A DNA stretch of 43,625 bases from CAIWAH01 sp043755815 (GCA_043755815.1 JAYUSF010000223.1:1-43625), one strand, 5' to 3'; counted from the stretch's first letter, positions 32,247 through 41,770 are shown. The notes: generated from the sequence alone by a model not told the origin. Made by a program: numbers and translations.

Positions 32247-34861
32247 TGGCCACCTCCAGTTGGGCTCATCAGCCGCCGTTCAAGCCGGTCGAGCCGTGCC
32301 TTCAGTTCCGCAAGTTCCGCCTCTTTCGCTTCGAGCTTTTGGTTCAGGCCTTGGATCGCGGCCAACGCCACGCCGTCGGCGTCCACCGTGGAGATGCCCC
32401 GGTCATCGCTGCCGAGCCCGAAGGCGGCATGGAAATCCTGGGCCACCGGGCCCAGATGCCGGGTGCCGGTTAGTGTCTTGTAACTCCACTCGGTGATGGG
32501 CAGTGCCACCACCTTTTCCAACACCGCCGCGGGGTCGACCGCCGTGAAGTGCTCCTTGGCGTTCCGGTCACTGGTCGGAGTGAAGACCGTTGCCTTGACC
32601 TCGCCGGCGACATGGAGTTTGGCCGTCGGATTGTCGAGGCCGATGCCCACACCGCCGCCGGCGCGAATGAGGAACTGGTGGTTGGCCGTGGAGGCGAAGT
32701 CCGAACCTGCGGCGTCGGCCCAGACGAAGCTGCCCTCATGCTGGGCCTTCGCCTGCCGGCCGGCGGCGAAACTGTAGTTGCCCGCGGCCCGGTTGCGGCT
32801 GCCGCCGGGAATCGTGGCCCACTTGGCGTCCGCACCGATCTCGTTGCGTTCGCCCCCTCCGAGAGTGGACCAACTGCCGGTGACACCGATGACCTGGTTG
32901 TCGCCGCCGGCAATCGTCGCGTCCACGGCATTGCCCTCGATGCGGTTCTGATAGCCGCCCCCGATGCGGGAGGCCGGAGAATTCGTGCCGATGCTGTGGT
33001 TCGCCCCGCCGCCAATGCTGGCGGCCGGAGAATTCGTCCCGATCCGGTTCTGTGAACCGCCCCCGATGCTGGCGGACGGGGAGTTGCTGGAGATGGTGTT
33101 GCCGTCACCACCCGCGATCACGGCGTTCCGCGAAAGGTCGCCGATGCGGTTGTTCGCCCCGCCGCCGATGGCCGCCACGGTGGCGTTGGCGCCGATGCCA
33201 TTGAGACCGCCACCGGCGATGACCGCCGCGTGCGCGCCGAGCGCCACCCGGTTGCTCAGGCCGCCGCCGATGGTGGAGAAGTCGCCACCGGCCAGATTCG
33301 GGCCGGCGACATTCTGCAGCTCTCCGCCCCCACCGGTCTCCACGATGTAGGTCTGCGCCCCACCGCCGCCGATGGTGACGCCGACCGCGGAGCCGAGCAC
33401 GGCATTCTGGGCGAAGCCGGCGGTGAAGTTGAGCGACTGGCTCAGGCCGAGGATGCGGAGCCCGACGGCGTCGGAGTTCGCGGTCATGGCGAAGTTGTTG
33501 AGGACGACCACGCCCGTGATGTCCGGGACCCCGTAGGTTTTGAGCAGGCTGGGGCTGGCCGGCGCGGCGACGTCCCATTCCTGCAGGCCCACGCCGTGGT
33601 TCGCCACGTAGAGCCGGGTGCCGACCACGAAGGCGTCCACCGCCTGGCCACCTGCGACCGGCACGGTGGCCACTTCCGCCGGCGGTGACCCGGTCACCGT
33701 GAACACCTTCACGCCGCCGCCGCCGCACGCCACGTAGGCATGGCCGCCGCTGACCGCGACTGACTTCGCGCCCGCCACCGCCACGGACGCCACCGCGACC
33801 GGAGCCGCCGGAGCGGCCAGCGACAAGGTCCGCAGGGCATTTCCACCCGCCACGTAGAGCGTCGTTCCGGCAACCGCCACGCGGCTGCTGCTACCGGCCG
33901 GGTTGGCGAGGGTGGCGACAAGGGCTGGGTTGGAGCGGTCCGCCAGAGAATAGACCAACGTCGCCGGAGCGCCGCCGACATAGGCGTAATCCCCCGCGAT
34001 GACCACCTGCTCCGTCAGCGCATTGTCCACGGACTGGGTGAGGTAAACCGGGTCGGCGATGTCGGTGAGGGAAAAGGTCCGGAGCCCATTGGCACCGGAG
34101 GCCAGGTAGGCATGGTCCTTGTCGATGGTGAACCCGCGCGTGTCGATGCCGTCGTTCATCTGCGCCACCAGCGCCGGCGCAGCCGGATCGGCCACGTCGA
34201 GGATGAGCAGGCCGGCCGTGCCCGCGGCGATGCCCGCGTAGTGGTCGCCGGCGAGGACGCTCAGCGCGCCGCCCGCCAAGGAGCTTTGGCCCACCAGTTC
34301 CGGGACCTTGGTCAGCGTCAGGCCGCTCGTGCCGTTGACGACGACCGAGGCGGGCAACTGCGCCAACGGCAGCGTGCCCGTGATACCGGTGGCCGGCACC
34401 GAGTTCGCGGTGGTCGCCACCGCGGCGGTGGCCGCGGTGCCGGCGTGCAGGGCGTAAGGCGTTGCCGTGAGGGGCTGCCGGGGCGCGATCGTGGTGAACG
34501 CCGGTGAGCCGGTCGGCCGCACCTGGATCTCCAGCCAGCGGGCCGGACCCGTGAACACACCGGTTCCCGGATCGACGGCCACCGTGAACAGCCCGTCGGC
34601 GACGGTTTGCGCGTTGAGTTCGGTGACGGCCCCGACCGGATTGCCGGCGGTGAGGGCATCAAACACGGTCAGGCGCAGATCGTAGGTTCCGTTGGCCGGC
34701 GCGGCCCCGTCGGCCAGCGTCCCCTGGTAGGTGAAGGCGGTGCCTTGGGCGGAGCCGCGACCGTCGGCCAGCAGCAGTCCGGCGGCGACGAACAGGAGGC
34801 GGAGGAGCAGCAGCAGCATCCGGCGGGCGGGATGATCGGCGGCGTTGAAGCGAGGTTTCAT
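32243..34861 (-). CDS. Autoprocessing fibre-like protein with LVIVD repeats, YadA-like head repeats and peptidase S74 chaperone domain
   Basis: 872 residues from ATG 34861; a GTG at 34873 with AGGAA before it is an alternative. A signal peptide comes first, then a short FTYQGTLADG domain typical of PVC fibre proteins. About residues 190-480 contain LVIVD-type propeller repeats (LLILDVADPAAPALVA). About residues 490-690 hold parallel-beta repeats (IGGGSQNRIGTNSPAASIGGG) as in trimeric YadA-like heads or phage fibres. The C-terminal S74 domain has the self-cleavage dyad S764 and K769 (SDRNAK) and then the helical chaperone part. The protein should trimerise, fold with the help of the S74 domain, and cut it off. 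It heads the operon and diverges from the ECF sigma factor. Confidence 0.85.
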   Translation of the reverse strand: MKPRFNAADHPARRMLLLLLRLLFVAAGLLLADGRGSAQGTAFTYQGTLADGAAPANGTYDLRLTVFDALTAGNPVGAVTELNAQTVADGLFTVAVDPGTGVFTGPARWLEIQVRPTGSPAFTTIAPRQPLTATPYALHAGTAATAAVATTANSVPATGITGTLPLAQLPASVVVNGTSGLTLTKVPELVGQSSLAGGALSVLAGDHYAGIAAGTAGLLILDVADPAAPALVAQMNDGIDTRGFTIDKDHAYLASGANGLRTFSLTDIADPVYLTQSVDNALTEQVVIAGDYAYVGGAPATLVYSLADRSNPALVATLANPAGSSSRVAVAGTTLYVAGGNALRTLSLAAPAAPVAVASVAVAGAKSVAVSGGHAYVACGGGGVKVFTVTGSPPAEVATVPVAGGQAVDAFVVGTRLYVANHGVGLQEWDVAAPASPSLLKTYGVPDITGVVVLNNFAMTANSDAVGLRILGLSQSLNFTAGFAQNAVLGSAVGVTIGGGGAQTYIVETGGGGELQNVAGPNLAGGDFSTIGGGLSNRVALGAHAAVIAGGGLNGIGANATVAAIGGGANNRIGDLSRNAVIAGGDGNTISSNSPSASIGGGSQNRIGTNSPAASIGGGANHSIGTNSPASRIGGGYQNRIEGNAVDATIAGGDNQVIGVTGSWSTLGGGERNEIGADAKWATIPGGSRNRAAGNYSFAAGRQAKAQHEGSFVWADAAGSDFASTANHQFLIRAGGGVGIGLDNPTAKLHVAGEVKATVFTPTSDRNAKEHFTAVDPAAVLEKVVALPITEWSYKTLTGTRHLGPVAQDFHAAFGLGSDDRGISTVDADGVALAAIQGLNQKLEAKEAELAELKARLDRLERRLMSPTGGGQ

Positions 34862-34985
34862 GGAGTGCGACACAGGTTCCTTACCGCCTTCTTACGGAGC
34901 CGGGCCCTGAAGTTCCGCGGACCGGGGCGGAAATCTTCCGGGCGGTTGCCGGGCGGGGCGGCGTCTGGTTCTCTCCGGCCGACAT

Positions 34986-35738
34986 TTGAACTCGGAGCTC
35001 ACAGAGCCGGGCCGGGAGTTGGCCGCTGCCGCACAGTTCCGCTCGACGCGCTGGTCGCTGGTGATCCGCGCCACGGACGCCACGGACGCCGCGTCGCAAC
35101 AGGCCCTGGAGCGTCTGTGCCAGACCTATTGGCCGGCGGTGCATGCGTTCATCGTCCGGCGCGGTCACTCGCCGGAGGACGCCAAGGACCTCACGCAGGG
35201 GTTCTTCGCGCGGCTGCTGGAGAAGGACTGGCTGCGCGCCGCCGACGCCACGAAGGGGCGCTTCCGAACGTTCCTCCTCACGGCCGTCTCACGGTTCCTC
35301 GCCAACGAACGGGAGCGCGCCGACGCCCTGAAGCGCGGCGGCGGGCAGGCGCCGCTCTCGCTCAACGTGCCGGAGGCGGAACCGGGCGGGGTCCCCGAGC
35401 CGGCGGACGGAGCGACGCCGGAAGCCGTCTTCGAGCGGCGTTGGGCCGAGACGCTGCTGAACCGGGTGCTGGAACGGCTGCGCGCGGAGTTCGACGGCGG
35501 TGGCCGGGCCGGGCGGTTCGAGGAGCTGAAGTCGTTCCTGACGGACGACCGCGGCGAACGTTCCTACGCCGAAGTGGCCGGGCGGCTCGGGGTCAGCGAG
35601 TCGGCGGTGAAGTCGGGCATCCACCGGCTGCGCCAGCGCTACGGCGAACTGGTGAGCGAGGAGATCGCCGAGACGGTGGATTCGCCGGCGGACGTCGAAG
35701 GCGAGATCCGCCATCTGCTCAACGTGCTCGGTTCGTGA
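34986..35738 (+). CDS. ECF-type RNA polymerase sigma factor
   Basis: 250 residues from a TTG start (no better start was visible; downstream starts would cut into region 2). Region 2 includes TRWSLVIRA and SPEDAKDLTQGFFARLLEKDW; region 4 ends with a helix-turn-helix (ERSYAEVAGRLGVSESAVKSGIHRLRQRYGELV). The linker between is long and acidic, as in the ECF subgroup found beside Ser/Thr kinase genes in Planctomycetota and Verrucomicrobiota. There is no anti-sigma gene; the kinase gene starts 84 bp downstream. In region 2.2 the usual DAED motif reads D65-A-K67-D68-L-T70. The 124-bp gap before it is shared with the divergent fibre operon. Confidence 0.9.
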   Translation: MNSELTEPGRELAAAAQFRSTRWSLVIRATDATDAASQQALERLCQTYWPAVHAFIVRRGHSPEDAKDLTQGFFARLLEKDWLRAADATKGRFRTFLLTAVSRFLANERERADALKRGGGQAPLSLNVPEAEPGGVPEPADGATPEAVFERRWAETLLNRVLERLRAEFDGGGRAGRFEELKSFLTDDRGERSYAEVAGRLGVSESAVKSGIHRLRQRYGELVSEEIAETVDSPADVEGEIRHLLNVLGS

Positions 35739-35821
35739 CCGCGGAACTTTGACCCCCGGATCCCGTAACAGTCGGGGCGGGGCCTCACCAGCTTGCAGGC
35801 ACCCCTTATCCAGCGAGGAAA

Positions 35822-38800
35822 ATGATCGGACAGACCTGCCAGAGATGCGGGGCCACGGTGCGGCCGGACGTGGCGGCGGGCCTGTGTCCGCGCTGCCTGA
35901 TGCTCCGGGCGTTGACGCCCCAGCCGGCCGCCGAGGTCGGGCCGGAGGAGGAGGCCCCGCCGGAGTCCCGTTCCATCGGCCCCTATGTGTTGGTGGAGGA
36001 GATCGCCCGCGGCGGCATGGGCATCGTCTTCCGCGCCCATGAGAAGAGTTTGGGCCGGGTGGTGGCGCTGAAGCTGGTGCGCGGCGGCGTCTGGGCGTCG
36101 GGCGACCAGCTCGGACGTTTCCACAACGAGGCCCGCGCGGCGGCGGCGCTGCTGCATCCGCACATCGTGCTGGTGTATGGCTTCGGCGAGGACGGAGGGA
36201 ACTGGTATATCGCCATGCGGCTGATCGAGGGCGGCTCCCTCGCCGGCTGGGGGCGCGGCCGCGGGCCAGACGCCGGGCCGCGCCGGTCGGGGCGCGAGGC
36301 GGCGGAGATCGTCCGCAAGCTGGCGGAGGCGGTCCACTACGCCCACCAGCGCGGCGTGCTGCACCGCGACCTGAAGCCCGAGAACGTGCTGCTGGACGAG
36401 GCCGGCGAACCGTTCCTCACGGACTTCGGCCTCGCCCGGCTGGCCGAGGCGGACGCGCAGCTGACGCGTTCGCACACCTCCCTCGGCACGCCCGCCTACG
36501 TGGCGCCCGAGGTGGCGCGGGGCGGTTCCGCCCAGGCCACGGTGCAGAGCGACGTGTATGGCCTCGGGGCCATCCTCTACGAACTGCTGACCGGCCAGGT
36601 GCCGTTCACCGGCGCGACCCCGTTGGAAGTGCTCCGGCAGGTCGCCGACACGGAGGTGCGGCGCCCCTCGGCGCTGCTCCGCACGGTGGACCGCGACCTG
36701 GAGACCATCTGCCTCAAGGCCATCGCCAAGGAGCCGCGCCAACGCTACGTCGACGGCAGCGCGCTGGCGCAGGATCTCGGACGGTGGCTGAACGGACAGC
36801 CGATCGAAGCCCGGCCCGTCGGCCCGTGGGAGCGCGCCGCGAAATGGGTCCGCCGCCGGCCGCTGATCGCCGCCCTGCTCACCCTGCTGCTGCTTTCGCT
36901 CCTGGTGATCACGCTCGGTTCCTGGCAAGTGAGCCGGAACCTGCGGGCCGTGGGCGAACAGCAGCGGCGATCCCTGGTCGAGTTGAACGTCGCGACGGCG
37001 AACCGGCTCGTGGCGGAACGGGATTCCGCCTCCTCCCTGGCTTACCAGGTCGCCACCTTGCGGATCGATTCGGATGATCCCGGGCGGGAACGGATGCACC
37101 GGATTCGCCTTGGTCTGACGCTGCGCGACCTGCCGAAGCTGGTCCAACAGTGGCACCACGACGCGGCGGCCAACACCGCCGTCTTCAGTGCGGACGGACG
37201 CGCGGTGCTGTCCGCGGGCGCCGATGGCACGGCCCGGATCTGGGACCCGGCCACCGGTGAGGCCGGCCGAATCCTGCGACATCCGGCCGCGGTCACGCAC
37301 GCGCTGTTCAGCCCGGATGGCCGCCTGGTGCTGACCCTGTGCAAGGACGGCGGGGCGCGTCTTTGGAACGCAGCGGACGGAACGCAGCGGTTCCCTGCCT
37401 GGCCGGTCCACGTGCCCTATTTCAAGCTGCCGGTCGCCCCGCCGGCCGCGTTCAGTCCCGACGGTTCCCATCTGCTCGCCGTCAGCGCCAACCAGCTTGA
37501 AATCCGGGAGGTCGCTTCAGGGCGGTTGGCGGTTCCGGCGGCTCGCCTGCCCGGACGCGGAATCCACGGCACCTTCAGCCCGGACGGTCGCCGGGTGGTC
37601 ACTGCGGAGTCGGATGGCCGGGTCCGGGTCTGGGCGTGGGAGCCCGACCGGCTGAGGGAGGAAACGGCTTATCGCCATGTCGCGGGTGAGACCGGCGCGA
37701 GCTTTTCTCCGGATGGCCGGCAGGTCGCCTCGGTGGGGAGTGATGCGCGAGCGGTCCTCTGGGATGCCCTGACCGGCCAGCCGGTCGCACCGCCCTTGCA
37801 TCACGACACTCCGTTGCGTTTGGGGCAGGCGACCTTCAGTCCTGCGGGAGATCGACTGTTGACCCTTTCCTTCAACAATACGGTGCGGATTTGGGATGTC
37901 CCCACCGGCCGGCTGCCGAACCGCAGCATCGGACATGAAATCGGCATCACCATGGCCCGTTGGGACCCGGCCGGCCGCCGCATCGTGACGGCCGGCTTCG
38001 ACGGCACGGCGCGGGTGTGGGAGGCGGCCCGGGGCGAAATCGCGGAACCCTGGCTGCGGCATGGACGGTATGTCGTGGATGCCTCGTTCTCCCCCGAGGG
38101 AAACCAAATCGTCACGGCGTGCCAGGATGGGGGCATCCGTCTTTGGACCCTCAGTCTGAATTCCGGGTCAATTACCCGTCTGCCACGCGGGCCGATCAGC
38201 GTGGCCTTCGCGAGCATCGATGGGACGCAGTTGGCGACCGCTTCGCGGGACGGAATCCTCACGCTCACCGACTTGACCTCGGAGCGGTTTTCCAGCCGCG
38301 AGCTGCGGCATGAGCGCCCCGTCGTCGGGGGCGCCTTCGATCCCGGCGGCCGGCGCGTCGCGACCCTGACGGACGAAGGCAAGGTCCACCTATGGGACCT
38401 GCAGACCGGGTCCGAACGGGCGGTTTCAGAACCGGTGCCGACACCGTTTGCCACGGTTGCCTTCGATCCGGCCGGGCGTCGACTGCTGACGACCTCGGCG
38501 CTCAACCCGGCCAACCGGCTCACCCGGTTCACGTTGCTGAACGCCCAGACGCTTGAGGCGGCAATCCTGGGGCATTCCACGAACGAGTTCATCAGTCGCT
38601 CCGAGTTCAGTCCGGATGGACAGAACATTCTCGCCTCGGGGCATTTGGGGACGGTTTACCTCTGGCGCGCGGCCAGCCCCGGCGAAGCACCCCGGCTGCT
38701 CCGGCTCGGCACCGAAAGCGGTCCGGCGCATTTCAGTCCGGACGGTCGTTGGATCGTGACCTCCTCGACCCGGGAGGGGTTTGACCCGGGTGAAGCCCGC

Positions 38801-39277
38801 CTCTGGGCGGTCACCACCCTGCAGCCTGCCGGCCTGCCGATGACGCATCAGGATGGGGTCGGCTTGGCTGCCTTCAGTCCGGATGGTCGAACGCTGGCGA
38901 CTGGGAGCGAGGATGCGACCGCAAGGGTCTGGGCCGTGCCGTCGGGTAAACCGGTGACGCCACCGATGCCGCACCAGCAGACCGTGAGACAGGCCCGGTT
39001 CACCGAGGACGGCAGAATTCTGGCCACCGGAACCCGCGGGGGTCACGTTCGCCTGTGGGATGTCGCGACGGGCCAGCCCCTGATGGCACCCCAAACCATC
39101 GCGGATGGGATTGGCCTGATGGTCTTTGTCCGCGGCTCCACCCCGCTCGTGGTCGTGGGACTGGACGGCGCCATTCACCGCTGGGACTTCTCGCCCGCGC
39201 GGGAGTCCTTGCCGGAACTGGAGCGACGAGTCGCTGAACTGAACGGCGGGACCGCCCTCCCTCCCGCTACAAACTGA
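35822..39277 (+). CDS. Transmembrane Ser/Thr protein kinase with zinc ribbon and WD40-like repeats
   Basis: 1151 residues, with a good GAGGAAA ribosome-binding site before the ATG. The N-terminus has a zinc-ribbon-like C6-x2-C9...C22-x2-C25. The kinase domain (54-330) has the glycine loop (ARGGMGIVF), catalytic K84, HRD at 181-183, DFG at 201-203 and an activation segment with T/S residues (SHTSLGTPAYVAPE). TM is at about 347-367, then a short linker and about 16 WD40-like repeats (F[SD]PxGRxxxTxxxDGxxRxWD) from 440 to 1125, probably two propellers outside the membrane. The layout is kinase inside and sensor outside. It follows the ECF sigma factor and is the likely regulator of that factor. 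The ligand is unknown. Confidence 0.93.
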   Translation: MIGQTCQRCGATVRPDVAAGLCPRCLMLRALTPQPAAEVGPEEEAPPESRSIGPYVLVEEIARGGMGIVFRAHEKSLGRVVALKLVRGGVWASGDQLGRFHNEARAAAALLHPHIVLVYGFGEDGGNWYIAMRLIEGGSLAGWGRGRGPDAGPRRSGREAAEIVRKLAEAVHYAHQRGVLHRDLKPENVLLDEAGEPFLTDFGLARLAEADAQLTRSHTSLGTPAYVAPEVARGGSAQATVQSDVYGLGAILYELLTGQVPFTGATPLEVLRQVADTEVRRPSALLRTVDRDLETICLKAIAKEPRQRYVDGSALAQDLGRWLNGQPIEARPVGPWERAAKWVRRRPLIAALLTLLLLSLLVITLGSWQVSRNLRAVGEQQRRSLVELNVATANRLVAERDSASSLAYQVATLRIDSDDPGRERMHRIRLGLTLRDLPKLVQQWHHDAAANTAVFSADGRAVLSAGADGTARIWDPATGEAGRILRHPAAVTHALFSPDGRLVLTLCKDGGARLWNAADGTQRFPAWPVHVPYFKLPVAPPAAFSPDGSHLLAVSANQLEIREVASGRLAVPAARLPGRGIHGTFSPDGRRVVTAESDGRVRVWAWEPDRLREETAYRHVAGETGASFSPDGRQVASVGSDARAVLWDALTGQPVAPPLHHDTPLRLGQATFSPAGDRLLTLSFNNTVRIWDVPTGRLPNRSIGHEIGITMARWDPAGRRIVTAGFDGTARVWEAARGEIAEPWLRHGRYVVDASFSPEGNQIVTACQDGGIRLWTLSLNSGSITRLPRGPISVAFASIDGTQLATASRDGILTLTDLTSERFSSRELRHERPVVGGAFDPGGRRVATLTDEGKVHLWDLQTGSERAVSEPVPTPFATVAFDPAGRRLLTTSALNPANRLTRFTLLNAQTLEAAILGHSTNEFISRSEFSPDGQNILASGHLGTVYLWRAASPGEAPRLLRLGTESGPAHFSPDGRWIVTSSTREGFDPGEARLWAVTTLQPAGLPMTHQDGVGLAAFSPDGRTLATGSEDATARVWAVPSGKPVTPPMPHQQTVRQARFTEDGRILATGTRGGHVRLWDVATGQPLMAPQTIADGIGLMVFVRGSTPLVVVGLDGAIHRWDFSPARESLPELERRVAELNGGTALPPATN

Positions 39278-39355
39278 GACGCGGGAGGCGTCGGCCCGCG
39301 GCGGCGCGGGGAAACTGCTTGGTCAGGGGAACGGTCCGTCTACGCTGCCCGCATC

Positions 39356-41725
39356 ATGTTTACCCGGGTGTTTGCTTGGCGGTTGGCGCTGGCGGGACTT
39401 TGCGCGCTGCGGATGGTGGCCCAGGCCAACACCCCGGCGGCGCCGGATGACCAGCAACCCGCCGTGCTCGCCCCGGGGCATTCCGCCCACGGCCAGGCGT
39501 TCAACGAAGGACCGCGCCAGCCGGCCTACCTGATGGCCGGGATGCCGAAGATCGATTTCCCCGTCACGACGACCAACGCGCTCGCCCAGAAGTTCTTCAA
39601 CCAGGGCGTCGGTCAGTGGCATGGCTTCTGGTTCCTGGAAGCGGAACGGTCCTTCCGCCAGGCGGCCGTGCACGACCCGAACTGCGCGATGGCCTACTGG
39701 GGCATGGCGATGGCGAATTTCCCCGCGACGAACCGCGCCCCGGAGTTCATCGCCGAGGCGGTGAAGCTCAAGGAGAAGCTGGGGCGCCGCGAACAGCTCC
39801 GGATCGAGGCCCTGGCCGAATTCTTCAAGGACCCCAAGCGGGACGAAAAGGAACGCCGCCGCGACTACGTGCGGGCGTTGGAAAACCTCGTGTTCGAGTT
39901 TCCCGATGACGTCGAGGCCAAGGCATTCCTGGTTTTTCACATCTGGGACAACGGCTCCAAAGGCCATCCTATTTCGAGCGCGCAATCGGTCGAATCGCTG
40001 CTGAAGGAGATTCTCGCCGCGCAGCCGATGCACCCGGCGCACCACTATCGCGTGCATCTCTGGGACGGCGAGAAGGACCCCGTCGCGGTCCGTGCGCTGC
40101 CCTCGGCGGCGCTCTGCGGCCAGAGCGGACCCGGCATCGCGCACCTGTGGCACATGCCGGGACACACGTTCAACAAGCTGAAGCGCTACGAGGACATGGC
40201 TTGGCAGCAGGAGGCCAGCGTCCGCGTGGACAACGCCCAGCTCATGCGCGACCGCATCCTGCCCGACCAGATCCACAACTACTCGCACAACAGCGAATGG
40301 CTGGCCCAGACCCTGAACTATGTTGGGCGGGTGCGGGACGCGCTCGCGCTCACGCGGAACATGATCGAGATGCCGCGGCACCCGAAGTTCAACACCCTGG
40401 ACCTCCAGACCAACGGCGTGCCCTACGAACATGCCGGCGGCACCGCGGCCGACGGAAGGCAACGCCTGGTCGAGACGCTCCTGCGCTACGAACTCTGGGA
40501 CGAAGCCCTCCGGCTGGCTGACACGCCGTATCTGCCTCCGACCGAACTGGGCGACGAACAGGCCCGGCGAGCCCGGTTGCTGGCGGTCGCCAACTTCTCG
40601 CTCGGCAAGGTCAGCGAAGGCCGGGCCCAGCTGGCCATCCTGGAACACGCGGCGAGGCAGTTGCGGATCGAGCGTGCCGCGTCGGTGGATGCCGCCGAAG
40701 CCAAGGCGAAGGCGGACAAGAAATCCGCGGATGAAGCCGGCAAGGCGATGACCGACGCGCTCGGCTCGTTTCGCGATCCGCTGAGCCGGCTGGATGACTT
40801 CCTGACCGAACTCAAGCTGCTCGACGACCTGGCGAGCCCCACCTCAGCCGACCTGACGAACCGCTTGGAGTCGCTCAAGAGCGTGTCGAAAGAACGGCTC
40901 TCCCTGCTCTGGTTGCAGGCGGGCGAAACCAACCGGGCCGTGAAACTCGCCCAGGAAGCGGTCGAGGCCGGAACCAACCAGGTCCAGTTGCTGGCCAACC
41001 AGACCGACGTCCTGTGGCGCGTCGGCAAGACGAACGAAGCGAAAGAGTCCTTCGAAAAGCTGCGCGTCCGTTCCGCGTTTCTGGACCTGGAAATGCCGGT
41101 CTTCCAGCGGCTCAAACCGTTGGTGGCGGAGCTCGGACTGCCAGCGGACTGGCGGGTGAAGGCGGAGACGCGGGCGGACTCCGGGACCCGCCCGGACCTC
41201 GCTTCGTTGGGACCGTTTCTGTGGAAGCCATCCCCGGCCCCGGAGTTTTCCCTGCCGACCGCGGACGGCAAGCCGGTGTCGTTGAGCGATTACCGGGGCA
41301 AGCCGGTGATCCTGCTCTTTTACCTGGGACATGGGTGCGTCCACTGCCTCGAACAGCTCGCGGCCTTCGCCCCTGCGGCGCCGGATTTTCAGGCGGCCGG
41401 CGTCGGTCTGCTGGCCGTCAGCGCCGACTCGACGGCCGCCCTCGGCAAAACCGTCGAGAAGGCGAAGGTGAGCGGTGGCTTTCACTTTCCGCTGGTCGCC
41501 GACGGGGCCCGGGAAACGTTCCGCGCCTATCGCGCCTACGACGGTTTCGAGGAGGTGCCATTGCACGGGGTCTTCCTGGTGGACGGTGAGGGCCAAATCC
41601 GCTGGCAGGACATCGGGCACGAGCCGTTTACGGACGTGAAATTTCTGCTCGCCGAGGCGAAGCGCCAGTTGCAGTGGCACGTCGCAACGGCCGGGAACGC
41701 CCCGGGTTCCGGTGGCCAACCTTGA
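39356..41725 (+). CDS. Exported TPR-like protein fused to a peroxiredoxin/TlpA-like domain
   Basis: 789 residues with a signal peptide (MFTRVFAWRLALAGLCAL...). Residues 60-350 form a TPR-like helical region with FFNQGVGQWHGFWFLEAERSFRQA, NCAMAYWGMAMAN and LWHMPGHTFNK motifs. More TPR-like helices lie in 430-610, with an Ala/Lys/Asp-rich stretch between. The C-terminal domain (about 620-780) is a redoxin: FSLPTADGKPVSLSDYRGKPV, C661-VH-C664 as the redox pair, and a VFLVDGEG late strand. The pair C-x2-C suggests thiol-disulfide exchange or peroxidase activity in the periplasm rather than a typical single-Cys peroxiredoxin. It starts 78 bp after the kinase gene but seems to be a separate unit. 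Substrate unknown. Confidence 0.86.
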   Translation: MFTRVFAWRLALAGLCALRMVAQANTPAAPDDQQPAVLAPGHSAHGQAFNEGPRQPAYLMAGMPKIDFPVTTTNALAQKFFNQGVGQWHGFWFLEAERSFRQAAVHDPNCAMAYWGMAMANFPATNRAPEFIAEAVKLKEKLGRREQLRIEALAEFFKDPKRDEKERRRDYVRALENLVFEFPDDVEAKAFLVFHIWDNGSKGHPISSAQSVESLLKEILAAQPMHPAHHYRVHLWDGEKDPVAVRALPSAALCGQSGPGIAHLWHMPGHTFNKLKRYEDMAWQQEASVRVDNAQLMRDRILPDQIHNYSHNSEWLAQTLNYVGRVRDALALTRNMIEMPRHPKFNTLDLQTNGVPYEHAGGTAADGRQRLVETLLRYELWDEALRLADTPYLPPTELGDEQARRARLLAVANFSLGKVSEGRAQLAILEHAARQLRIERAASVDAAEAKAKADKKSADEAGKAMTDALGSFRDPLSRLDDFLTELKLLDDLASPTSADLTNRLESLKSVSKERLSLLWLQAGETNRAVKLAQEAVEAGTNQVQLLANQTDVLWRVGKTNEAKESFEKLRVRSAFLDLEMPVFQRLKPLVAELGLPADWRVKAETRADSGTRPDLASLGPFLWKPSPAPEFSLPTADGKPVSLSDYRGKPVILLFYLGHGCVHCLEQLAAFAPAAPDFQAAGVGLLAVSADSTAALGKTVEKAKVSGGFHFPLVADGARETFRAYRAYDGFEEVPLHGVFLVDGEGQIRWQDIGHEPFTDVKFLLAEAKRQLQWHVATAGNAPGSGGQP

Positions 41726-41770
41726 AGCGCCCGCCGGGGCCGACGAGGCAAAGCCCCGCCCCCCCGCCTG

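Noticed and set aside
35639..37471. 610-codon minus-strand frame opposite the kinase gene
   Set aside because: GC-rich third positions keep the antisense frame open; kinase motifs on the plus strand are unambiguous.
37140..39200. Periodic DNA pattern that could be mistaken for a tandem repeat or CRISPR-like array
   Set aside because: The period comes from WD40-like protein repeats; unit lengths vary and the DNA repeats are not identical.
39323..40648. 441-codon minus-strand frame opposite the TPR-redoxin gene
   Set aside because: No recognisable domain; antisense shadow.
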